The translations under genes and the position numbers were made by a program. Shown one piece after another: positions 1 through 7,202 of a stretch of DNA of 64,000 nt. Location of the stretch: positions 1-64,000 of the forward strand of contig NZ_JAZAQF010000012.1 of NCBI RefSeq assembly GCF_043235035.1, written 5' to 3'. The notes beneath the pieces were generated by a model. That model was not told the DNA's origin. It did no database searches and was given only the letters and a program-made list of their open reading frames with translations. The number at the start of each line of letters is the position of its first letter. Position 1 is the first letter of the stretch. Source of the stretch: CACIAM-69d sp001698445 (GTDB lineage Bacteria; Cyanobacteriota; Cyanobacteriia; CACIAM-69d).

Positions 1-105
1 TTTCGGATCTTCTCAGGACGCTATCGCAATCGTCGTCGCCGTTTTGGCTTGAGGCTTCATCTGCTGGCCGGGTTGCTCAACTACCAGGCAACACATCCAA
101 TTTGA
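1..105 (+). pseudogene. Transposase C-terminal end (partial at window edge)
   Basis: The frame is open from base 1 to a TGA at 103-105 and gives 34 residues. They read as the basic tail of an IS5-type DDE transposase: a run rich in Arg and Tyr (GRYRNRRRRFGLRLHLLAG) ending near LLNYQ, which resembles the conserved end of many cyanobacterial IS5-like enzymes. Only the tail is visible, so I cannot tell whether the element is intact outside the window. It marks the left edge as a mobile, AT-rich zone. Family assignment is from motif memory only. Confidence 0.55.
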
Positions 106-158
106 TTCGTGCAAGAGGTCTATTGATTGGGCTTCATGCAAAATTGACACCCCAGACC

Positions 159-536
159 ATGACTGAATCCCAGCTTCTCGAAGCTATTCTGCAACTGCCT
201 GAGGGCGATCGGTTAGACCTGCTCGATCGGCTCATGGGCGCTCTAATTCAAGATTCTGGAAAGGCGAAAAATCTTTTTCAGCGCTATGTCTTATTACATT
301 TATTGCAAGATCCAGACTGCTTAGCTGGGCTGAGTCCCACAGAATTAACCACCTTAGCCCACAGTCAGCTCACGAGCGATCGACAAGCGGAGCTAAAAAA
401 TCTTTTGGCGCGTAACAGTCAGCAGCCTAGCAGTTTAAGCTCTGAGGAGCAGTCACAATTTGATCAAATTCTCATAGAGATTGACCAGCTCAACTGGCTC
501 AAGGCTCAAGCGCTCTGCACTCTGAAAAATCTTTAG
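159..536 (+). CDS. Small hypothetical protein, possibly antitoxin-like
   Basis: A 125-residue acidic, Leu-rich, probably all-helical protein. The frame is open back to a TTG at 102, but that stretch overlaps the transposase tail, so I prefer the ATG at 159 (MTESQLLEAILQLPEGDR). The N-terminus, with LPEGDRLDLLDRLMGAL, has the look of the short helix found in addiction-module components (LPxxxRxxLxxxLxxSL). No toxin partner is adjacent; the next gene is the Mrr-like nuclease about 100 bp downstream. The rest of the protein has no motif I recognise. It lies in AT-rich DNA, as expected of accessory genes. Function unknown. Confidence 0.55.
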   Translation: MTESQLLEAILQLPEGDRLDLLDRLMGALIQDSGKAKNLFQRYVLLHLLQDPDCLAGLSPTELTTLAHSQLTSDRQAELKNLLARNSQQPSSLSSEEQSQFDQILIEIDQLNWLKAQALCTLKNL

Positions 537-643
537 CACTCGACAACCAAGATGCATGAATAAACTTGAAATCATAATTTTTTAACAATTGCTACTTTGC
601 AGTGGATGATATTAAATATTGAAAATAGTTCAGACGGATATCT

Positions 644-1579
644 ATGACTGTCCCTGATTATCAGAGCTTGATGTTACCACTATTGAAGTATGCAGGAAGC
701 TGTCAGAATGAATTAACCACGAATGAAGCTGTTGAATTTTTGGCACAGGAACTTGAACTAACCGAAGATGACTTACATGAAATGCTGCCCAGTGGTAGTC
801 AGTCTACTTTTGGGAACCGTGTTGGTTGGGCCGCAACTTATCTAAAAAAAGCAGGGCTTTTGGAGTCCACAAGGAGAGGATATTACAAAATTACAGATCG
901 GGGCTATGAGCTTCTGGCCAAGCAGCCTAAAACTATTAACGTTAAGACTCTGGAAAAATATCCTGAATTTCTAGAATTCAAAAAACTAAAAGGTACTCGT
1001 TCAAGGGATGGAGAAAAGGAACTGGTTACTAAGCCAATGCCTGATTTTTCGACGGCAACTCCATCTGAAGCATTGGAGGCTGCTTATGAAAATCTTAGGG
1101 ATGAGTTGGCTAGTGAATTATTGGCAAAACTGAAGAAGACTTCACCTAGCTTCTTTGAGTATGTGGTTGTTGAATTATTAGTCAAAATGGGCTACGGCGG
1201 CTCTCGTTCCGATGCTGGGCGAGCAATTGGCAAAAGTGGTGATGGCGGGATTGATGGAATTATCAAGGAAGATAAGCTTGGTTTAGATGTTGTCTATATC
1301 CAAGCTAAGCGCTGGGACAGCACGCCTGTGGGGCGGCCGGATGTGATGCAATTTGCTGGGGCGTTACAAGCACAAAGAGCTAATAAGGGCATTTTTATCA
1401 CGACTTCCCGATTTACTGATGAAGCAAAGAACTACGTTTCTCAAATTGGGAGCAAGATTGTTCTGATCGATGGAGAACTACTAACTAGCTTGATGATTGA
1501 TAACGATGTTGGAGTTTCAACTATTTCGCTTTATCCAGTCAAGAAAATTAACAGCGATTACTTTGACGAAGGACTCTAG
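644..1579 (+). CDS. mrr: Mrr-family type IV restriction endonuclease
   Basis: A 311-residue protein with the two-domain Mrr layout. The N-terminal winged-helix region (about residues 5-95) carries the NRVGWAATYLKKAGLL...GYYKITDRG pattern that binds DNA in this family. The C-terminal half (about 165-300) is the Mrr catalytic fold of the PD-(D/E)xK superfamily: an upstream Glu in FFEYVV, Asp in GDGGIDGII and the QAK motif in YIQAKRW, then GIFITTSRFT. Mrr enzymes cut foreign methylated DNA, so this is a defence gene. No methyltransferase is adjacent. The stop codon overlaps the stop of the convergent cbiA gene within a CTAG tetramer (1576-1579). Base composition is more AT-rich than cbiA, consistent with acquisition beside the transposase remnant. 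Confidence 0.9.
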   Translation: MTVPDYQSLMLPLLKYAGSCQNELTTNEAVEFLAQELELTEDDLHEMLPSGSQSTFGNRVGWAATYLKKAGLLESTRRGYYKITDRGYELLAKQPKTINVKTLEKYPEFLEFKKLKGTRSRDGEKELVTKPMPDFSTATPSEALEAAYENLRDELASELLAKLKKTSPSFFEYVVVELLVKMGYGGSRSDAGRAIGKSGDGGIDGIIKEDKLGLDVVYIQAKRWDSTPVGRPDVMQFAGALQAQRANKGIFITTSRFTDEAKNYVSQIGSKIVLIDGELLTSLMIDNDVGVSTISLYPVKKINSDYFDEGL

Positions 1580-2958
1580 TGATTAGTTGTTGTTGAGAGG
1601 TAGTCGAGCCAGGCGGTCATCACTTGGGGATTGCTGGCGAAATGCAAATGTACATAGCTGCCCAGGACGGAACCGACGCAATAGCCTTCCGTGAGTCGAT
1701 CGCCCCGAGAGGTTAATAGGTCATAGCATTGGGCGATCGCCCCGGCCGCTTCGGGGTTTGCCACTTCCGAGTAGTGAAACCGATGGCCACGAATGGTTTC
1801 TCCTGAGGGCAAAGGGCCGCCAGGAGCGATCGTCGCTTCCACGTAACCCAGCTTGGGGCGGCGGGTCATTTGGATTTGCAGCGGTAATAAACCCAAGAGC
1901 GATCGCCCCGTGCCATCGGCCAGGGTCAGGCGATCGCACAGATAGATAAAGCCGCCACATTCCCCATAGATTGGTTTGCCGGCCGCGGCCATTTGGCGAA
2001 TGGCCATTAAACAATCGGTGTTGCTGGCAAGCTGATCCAGGTATAGCTCCGGGTAGCCACCCCCAAGATAGAGCACGTCACAATCGGTGGGCGGCCGATC
2101 GACCAAGGGCGAAAATTCCACCAACTCCGCCCCTCGATCGCGCAGAAAATCTAAATTGGCTTCGTAATAAAAACAAAAGGCCCGATCGCGTGCGATCCCG
2201 ATTTTGCGGGGCGATCGACAACTGACGGCAATTGGGGCGATCGGCACGCGTGGTTCAGGCTTCGGGGTTGGTTGCTCCCGTTGCAACCGTTGCCAGAGCT
2301 GATCCAAGTCCAGATGGGTTTCCAGCAAATCCGCCAGTCGATCGATATATCCCTCCCCCAACTGATCCTCATCGGCCATTTTGAGTCCCAAGTGGCGGCG
2401 ATCAATCAATGCGGCCTCATCCCGGGGCACACCGCCCAAAATGGGCATTCGCACGCGATCGCGAGCAGCCCCCGCAATCCGATCCAAATGTGCTCCGCTG
2501 CCCACCCGGTTGCAAATTGCACCCAAAAACCGCAAATCCGGGTCAAAGGTTTCATAGCCCCAGATCAGGGCCGCCCCGCTACGCGACAGGCCCCGACCAT
2601 CCAACACCAACACCACAGGCGCGTTCAACCACTTGGCCAGCTCGGCCGTGCTGCCCGCCTCTTGGTCGCCATAACCATCAAACAACCCCATGGCTCCTTC
2701 AATCACCGCCACATCGGCTCCGGCCACGGCGCGATCGAACAGCGCTTGGTTTGTTGCCTTAGGAAGCATCCAACCATCCAAATTATGAGACGGGCGACCC
2801 GTGGCCCGACGGTGATGGCCCGGGTCAATGAAATCGGGCCCCACTTTGAACGGCTGCACCACCCATCCGCGCCGCGTCCAAGCTCGCATCAGGGCGATCG
2901 CCACTGAAGTTTTGCCCACTCCACTGTGGGTTCCCGCCACCACTACCGTTGGAATCAT
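1576..2958 (-). CDS. cbiA: Cobyrinate a,c-diamide synthase
   Basis: A 460-residue enzyme that amidates the a and c side chains of cobyrinic acid, using glutamine and ATP, in corrinoid biosynthesis. The N-terminal dethiobiotin-synthase-like ATPase domain has the P-loop AGTHSGVGKTS at residues 8-18 and the family motif VGPDFIDPGHH. The C-terminal class I glutamine amidotransferase domain has YLGGGYPELY and the nucleophile region YGECGGFIYL, with the catalytic His in YVHLHF near the end. Length is normal for CbiA/CobB. No other cobalamin genes are nearby, so it stands alone. It begins about 50 bp from the divergent rsmG and converges on mrr with a 4-nt CTAG overlap. Confidence 0.95.
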   Translation of the reverse strand: MIPTVVVAGTHSGVGKTSVAIALMRAWTRRGWVVQPFKVGPDFIDPGHHRRATGRPSHNLDGWMLPKATNQALFDRAVAGADVAVIEGAMGLFDGYGDQEAGSTAELAKWLNAPVVLVLDGRGLSRSGAALIWGYETFDPDLRFLGAICNRVGSGAHLDRIAGAARDRVRMPILGGVPRDEAALIDRRHLGLKMADEDQLGEGYIDRLADLLETHLDLDQLWQRLQREQPTPKPEPRVPIAPIAVSCRSPRKIGIARDRAFCFYYEANLDFLRDRGAELVEFSPLVDRPPTDCDVLYLGGGYPELYLDQLASNTDCLMAIRQMAAAGKPIYGECGGFIYLCDRLTLADGTGRSLLGLLPLQIQMTRRPKLGYVEATIAPGGPLPSGETIRGHRFHYSEVANPEAAGAIAQCYDLLTSRGDRLTEGYCVGSVLGSYVHLHFASNPQVMTAWLDYLSTTTNH

Positions 2959-3029
2959 GCTGCGATTGCACTCAAGGAATACGTTAACGGGGCCAGATTG
3001 CGCTTAAATTGCCTAGCAGCTTGCTCCCC

Positions 3030-3740
3030 ATGGCCATGACCCTTCCCACAGCGCCCGCCTTGCCGAACCCGATCGACCTTTGGCAGTTAACCCTGCAATG
3101 GCAGCCCGACGCAGCCACCCAAGCCCAATTTCAGCGGCTCTATGAGGTGATCTTGGCGGGTAACCAACGGATGAACTTAACCCGCATTACGGAACCATTG
3201 GACTTTTGGGAAAAGCATCTTTGGGATTCGCTGCGGGGTCTATTTTCACCGATTTTGCAACCGGTACTGGCCCAGCGGGCCTCGCAGGCCATCACCGTGG
3301 CCGATTTGGGAACCGGGGGCGGCTTTCCAGGGCTACCGGGCGCGATCGCCTTTCCAGAATGGCAATGGTTGCTGATGGATAGCACGCGCAAAAAGATTCA
3401 GTTTGTGGCGGAGGCGATCGCGGAATTGGAGTTGGGCAATGTACAAACCGCGTGCGATCGAGCAGAGCAGTTCGTGCGGCGACCGGGCCCCAAACCGAAT
3501 TTTCACCTGGTGACCTTGCGGGCCGTGGGTGCAGCGGATCTTTGCGCCAGCTACGCCCTGCCGATGTTGGCCCCGCGAGGCGTTGCGATTTTGTACCGAG
3601 GTCGCTGGAGCGCAGAGGAGGAAGCCAGCCTGCAAGATCCCCTCAGCCATTGGGGCGCAGAAATTTTGGGTGTAGATGCCTTTAAAACTCCAATGACTGA
3701 GGGCGATCGCCACTGCATCTATTTGCAAAAAATTGACTAG
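3030..3740 (+). CDS. rsmG: 16S rRNA (guanine-527-N7) methyltransferase RsmG
   Basis: A SAM-dependent methyltransferase that modifies G527 of 16S rRNA in the 30S decoding region. Visible family signatures are NQRMNLTRITEP near the N-terminus, the SAM-binding loop VADLGTGGGFPGLPGAIAFP, and DSTRKKIQFV after it. About 237 residues, the usual size. The frame is open to a TTG at 3009; I prefer the ATG at 3030, and the ATG at 3036 is equally possible because neither has a clear ribosome binding site. It is followed by a strong 14-bp inverted repeat that probably ends or stabilises its transcript. Confidence 0.94.
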   Translation: MAMTLPTAPALPNPIDLWQLTLQWQPDAATQAQFQRLYEVILAGNQRMNLTRITEPLDFWEKHLWDSLRGLFSPILQPVLAQRASQAITVADLGTGGGFPGLPGAIAFPEWQWLLMDSTRKKIQFVAEAIAELELGNVQTACDRAEQFVRRPGPKPNFHLVTLRAVGAADLCASYALPMLAPRGVAILYRGRWSAEEEASLQDPLSHWGAEILGVDAFKTPMTEGDRHCIYLQKID

Positions 3741-3748
3741 TTTCCCTC

Positions 3749-3797
3749 ACCCGATCGCCCGTCAGTTCGTGGAAAAGCAGCAAACGGGCGATCGGGT
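3749..3797 (+). terminator. 14-bp perfect inverted repeat after rsmG
   Basis: Left arm 3749-3762 (ACCCGATCGCCCGT) and right arm 3784-3797 are exact reverse complements, with a 21-nt loop. The arms contain the HIP1-like CGATCG core. It starts nine bases after the rsmG stop. No strong T-run follows, so it may be an RNA-stabilising hairpin rather than a classical intrinsic terminator. Confidence 0.5.
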
Positions 3798-3917
3798 AAC
3801 TTGTCCCAAAAACATGAAACCTCGATCACCACTAGAAACAGGCATGATTATCATTTAAAAATCACCGCAAAGTCATAACAACCAAGCACTCATTTTTCAG
3901 AATTTCAGCATCAATCA

Positions 3918-4685
3918 CTAGGGACTCTTCGGCGTAATGGCCGGAGTTGACAAGGTGTTAATAGGCTTAGGAACGTCCGACAGTTGACCAGGATTAAAGC
4001 CCAATTGAATCAAACTAATTGACATCAGTTTTTTGTCAACATAATGAATGAATAATTCTGGTTTTTCCTCAACACCGCGCGTGTTTTGCCGGGTTGCCAA
4101 ATAACTCAGTAGCTCATTTCTGAGGCTCAAGCAAGATAAATAGATGGCGTGGCTATTTTTGATGTTTTCTTCTTGCTTGAAAGTCAAAGACAAATTACCG
4201 TAAAAAAGAACCACTCCTGAAGAAACCAAAAAAACATTAATCACAGCATTATTCACTTCACCCCAACCTTCTTTACTAATAAAAAATAAACAAATAACAG
4301 CGATCGCTCCCAGCGTACACATCATTGCCAGCGAAATATAATACTGTTTATAGAAAAAGCCCATAATTGAAGCATTGCGATCAATCAAGACCTCAACATC
4401 CTGCAGTTGAAAAATTAATCTTGATTTCACAGAGGGCTTCGGCTTTAGCCATGCCGTTTGTAAAGCAATTTGTTCCTTAGTGAGCTTTTGGGGTGCAGTA
4501 ATCCATTTTTGCTCCCATTGGCTACTCACGAGTAACAAAACATAATAAGCAATCCCAACCAAGCTCAAAAGCACCAGAACCAAAACAATATGGCCGAGGA
4601 ATGTGGGCTGGCGCTTTTGGCCATTCATGATCGCCCAAGCAAGCCAACTGGGAATTTGGGGGGAAACAGGCTCTTCCATGTCCAA
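3918..4685 (-). CDS. Hypothetical membrane protein
   Basis: A 255-residue protein that I do not recognise. It has about three hydrophobic segments long enough to span the membrane, near residues 31-53, 110-132 and 143-163. They are separated by a charged region (about 60-108) and followed by a C-terminal soluble tail of about 90 residues. The DNA is AT-rich relative to rsmG and ligA, and the gene sits in the same low-GC block as the restriction-modification module, so it may be accessory. It lies 21 bp downstream of the DUF29 remnant on the same strand. No catalytic motif is visible. Confidence 0.7.
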   Translation of the reverse strand: MDMEEPVSPQIPSWLAWAIMNGQKRQPTFLGHIVLVLVLLSLVGIAYYVLLLVSSQWEQKWITAPQKLTKEQIALQTAWLKPKPSVKSRLIFQLQDVEVLIDRNASIMGFFYKQYYISLAMMCTLGAIAVICLFFISKEGWGEVNNAVINVFLVSSGVVLFYGNLSLTFKQEENIKNSHAIYLSCLSLRNELLSYLATRQNTRGVEEKPELFIHYVDKKLMSISLIQLGFNPGQLSDVPKPINTLSTPAITPKSP

Positions 4686-4706
4686 AAACTTTAGCCTCTT
4701 TATTGG

Positions 4707-4880
4707 CTAGGGATCAAGGTAGATGGGTTGTTCCATCGCCTCTTCCCAGGTAAACGGCGGGGCGATCGGGAAGGTCTCTAGCGCCAACCCAGTCTCACTG
4801 TAGGCCTCATCGCGAGCATCCGCATAGGCTGCTCGGATTGCCTCCGGAAGCTGAGATTTGAGAGCTGATTGCTCAAGAGC
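4707..4880 (-). pseudogene. DUF29 protein, C-terminal remnant
   Basis: The readable part (about 55 residues) ends with YADARDEAYSETGLALETFP, then PFTWEEAMEQPIYLD. This matches the tail of cyanobacterial DUF29 proteins, which normally run to about 150 residues. Upstream of about 4880 the frame stays open to 4988, but that peptide no longer resembles DUF29 and lies over the start of the adenine methyltransferase. The N-terminal two thirds are therefore missing. The other part is not seen on the far side of the methyltransferase/endonuclease pair, so this is a truncation, not a simple insertion. Confidence 0.65.
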
Positions 4881-4956
4881 AACGAAGAAGCAACTACAGT
4901 ACGAATTTGATATATTGATAGCAACATCATCAAAGAATTCACGGTTAGTTATTACT

Positions 4957-5904
4957 ATGGGTCTAAAATCTAAGCGAACTTCTCCCATTTTTTTGAATGT
5001 GGAATCTAACAGCTCCCTTGAGCAAAATCATGTTTCTGTGCATCCTCGCAGTCGTCGTAAAATTGCCTTTGGCTGGTATGGCGGTAAGTTTTCCCACTTA
5101 GATTGGCTCTTACCTCTTTTACCCTCATGTCATCATTACTGCGAACCCTTTTCCGGATCGGGGGCTGTTTTGCTGAATCGGGAACCATCTCCCGTTGAAA
5201 CGTACAACGATATTGATGGTGAAGTTGTTAATTTCTTTCGAGTTTTACGAGATCATTCAGATGAGTTGATTCGAGCGATCGCCCTTACGCCCTTTTCCCG
5301 GGAAGAATATTATCAGGCAATCTATGACGATTTAGATAGTCTAGATGATATTGAGCGTGCCCGCCGGTTTTATATTCGCGCTCGGCAAACCAGAACCGGT
5401 TTAGCACAAACAGCCTCCTTAGGACGATGGGCAAATTGTAAAGACACCAGTCGATCGGGGATGTCCGGGGTTGTGTCTCGATGGCTGGGCGGTGTCGAAG
5501 CATTGGATGCGATCGCCCTCCGTCTCTTGCGGGTACAGATTGAAAACCGGCCAGCTCTGGATGTCATTCGCCTTTACGATGGCCCCAACACATTCTTTTA
5601 CTGCGATCCGCCCTATCTGCACGAAACCCGAGGTGATACCAAATCCTATGGTTTTGAAATGACTGAGCAAGAACATCAAGAGTTAGCTCTCGCTCTAAAT
5701 CAATGTCAGGGAATGGTTGCTGTTTCGGGATACGATCATCCAGTCATGGAAGATCTATTTCCCAAATCAAAATGGCAAAAAATTCTTGGCCCGCAAAAAA
5801 CAATTCATTCCACTAAAGATACGCGCCAAGAAATTTTGTGGATTAATTATTCATTACCTCAGTCCCAATCAGATTCTGATTCTGTTCAGCGAGAGCTATT
5901 CTGA
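4957..5904 (+). CDS. D12-class DNA N6-adenine methyltransferase (Dam-like)
   Basis: About 315 residues from the ATG at 4957; an earlier in-frame start at 4858 would run through the DUF29 remnant and is less likely. D12 (alpha-class) signatures are in order: FGWYGGK near the start, the SAM-binding motif CEPFSGSGAVL, and the catalytic DPPY motif in FFYCDPPYLHETRGDT. It transfers a methyl group to N6 of adenine in a short target. It overlaps the following SacI-family endonuclease by one base (TGATG), so it is almost certainly the cognate protective methylase of a type II system. The gene is AT-rich compared with ligA, which suggests transfer. Target specificity is inferred from the partner only. 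Confidence 0.9.
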   Translation: MGLKSKRTSPIFLNVESNSSLEQNHVSVHPRSRRKIAFGWYGGKFSHLDWLLPLLPSCHHYCEPFSGSGAVLLNREPSPVETYNDIDGEVVNFFRVLRDHSDELIRAIALTPFSREEYYQAIYDDLDSLDDIERARRFYIRARQTRTGLAQTASLGRWANCKDTSRSGMSGVVSRWLGGVEALDAIALRLLRVQIENRPALDVIRLYDGPNTFFYCDPPYLHETRGDTKSYGFEMTEQEHQELALALNQCQGMVAVSGYDHPVMEDLFPKSKWQKILGPQKTIHSTKDTRQEILWINYSLPQSQSDSDSVQRELF

Positions 5905-7025
5905 TGACACCGGATCAAATTCTTGGACAAATTTACCAATCAGCGCTCATCGCGGGGAATCGTTCCTTAATTCAGGACTCTAGGCTGATAGAGCATATCA
6001 ACCGAGTTTGCCAATGTACGAGCAACCGTTCAGGCGTAAGGTTCCTGATGGCTTGTCTGTTGGGTAAACTTGATCGCCCCGAGGTCGATCCCCGAAAGCC
6101 ATATACTAAAATTGGCGACTCCGATAGCTTTTCTGGTCGCAGGTATGACGAAGACTATTTGACACTATTTATCAATCAACATCAACTGCCTGTTAATTCA
6201 ACAACTGCATTTCTTACTCCTACTTTCCGAAATCATGATCAGCCCTTGACTACAGATCGCGAATTAGTAGGCAGGCCGGTTGAGCTATATCGCTCAGTCC
6301 TTATTCTTCTGGAAGATGTGGCAGAAAGTCGTATTTCTGCTGAAGACTTACTAACTGAAATTGTGAGAGTGCTTCTAGAGATTCGTGATGAGCAATTACA
6401 CCGGATCAACTCATTATTATCTAGCCTAGAGCGATCGCGGGGATCTTTACCTTTATCGACAGAGGCTATTATTAAACTCATCACTCAGCATTTAGCTTGC
6501 AAAAACTCTAGCCGCTTACCAGTGCTCATTGTGGCAGCCGCTTATCAAGCAGCAAAACACCATCTGGGAGAAAAAATCCTGTCGCTACAAGCTCACAATG
6601 CTGCCGACCTACAGACAGGATCGCTTGGCGATATCGAAATCACCCTACAGGATGATTCTGCCGTTATCACAGCTTATGAAATGAAAATGCGTGCAGTTAC
6701 CAAGACTGATATTGACTCTGCAATTTCCAAAATTTTGAAGGAAGGTCAGACCGTTCAGAACTATATTTTTATTACAACTGAGCCGATTGACCAACAGACC
6801 ATGGATTATGCAGCAACTTGGTATGAGAAAACAGACGGCGTAGAAGTTTCTATTTTGGACTGCCTGAGTTTTCTACGACATTTTCTAAGCTTGTTTCATC
6901 GAATTCGCCAGAATTATCTAAATGCCTATCAAGATCTGGTTTTGAATGAACCAAATTCATCAGTTAGCCAAGCTCTCAAGGAAGCATTCTTGGCACTTCG
7001 CCAAGCAGCAGAAAGTGACGACTAG
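5904..7025 (+). CDS. SacI-family type II restriction endonuclease
   Basis: A 373-residue protein that starts inside the methylase stop codon (TGATG), implying translational coupling. The C-terminal half matches what I recall of the SacI family: SRLPVLIVAAAYQAAKHHLGE, LQAHNAADLQTGSLGDIEI, YEMKMRAVTKTDID, FITTEPID, and the tail VSQALKEAFLALRQAAESD. The Asp in GDIEI and the ExK in YEMKM make a PD-(D/E)xK-type active site, about residues 240-263. The prototype SacI cuts GAGCTC; specificity here is an inference. The preceding gene supplies the methylase. Both genes are AT-rich and bordered by a broken DUF29 gene, as expected of a mobile R-M cassette. Confidence 0.85.
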   Translation: MTPDQILGQIYQSALIAGNRSLIQDSRLIEHINRVCQCTSNRSGVRFLMACLLGKLDRPEVDPRKPYTKIGDSDSFSGRRYDEDYLTLFINQHQLPVNSTTAFLTPTFRNHDQPLTTDRELVGRPVELYRSVLILLEDVAESRISAEDLLTEIVRVLLEIRDEQLHRINSLLSSLERSRGSLPLSTEAIIKLITQHLACKNSSRLPVLIVAAAYQAAKHHLGEKILSLQAHNAADLQTGSLGDIEITLQDDSAVITAYEMKMRAVTKTDIDSAISKILKEGQTVQNYIFITTEPIDQQTMDYAATWYEKTDGVEVSILDCLSFLRHFLSLFHRIRQNYLNAYQDLVLNEPNSSVSQALKEAFLALRQAAESDD

Positions 7026-7055
7026 TTTCTACGAACAGCTCTAGACCAACAAAAA

Positions 7056-7077
7056 TCCCCCAGCCGGGGCCGGGGGA
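7056..7077 (-). terminator. Intrinsic terminator reading leftward
   Basis: A GC-rich hairpin with arms CCCCCAGC and GCCGGGGG (one mismatch). On the minus strand it is followed by ATTTTTG, the usual layout of a Rho-independent terminator. On the plus strand an A-run precedes it, so it can act on SacI-gene transcripts only as a bare hairpin. No minus-strand gene lies immediately to its right. Confidence 0.45.
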
Positions 7078-7202
7078 ACATCGTCAGGGTGCATCTACCT
7101 GACCATTACTAGCGATCGCCCCGTGCGCCATCCGGAAGGTTCTTGCATTCCCGGCCGGAATAGCGACAATGGCATCGAGATCGATCGCCCCATTGCTGCC
7201 CC

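Noticed and set aside
4858..4956. Longer start for the adenine methylase
   Set aside because: The extra 33 residues overlie the DUF29 remnant and have no family character; the ATG at 4957 is preferred.
1..7080. Single large genomic island from 1 to 7080
   Set aside because: The GC-rich core genes cbiA and rsmG (1576-3740) interrupt it, so two separate AT-rich segments are more likely.
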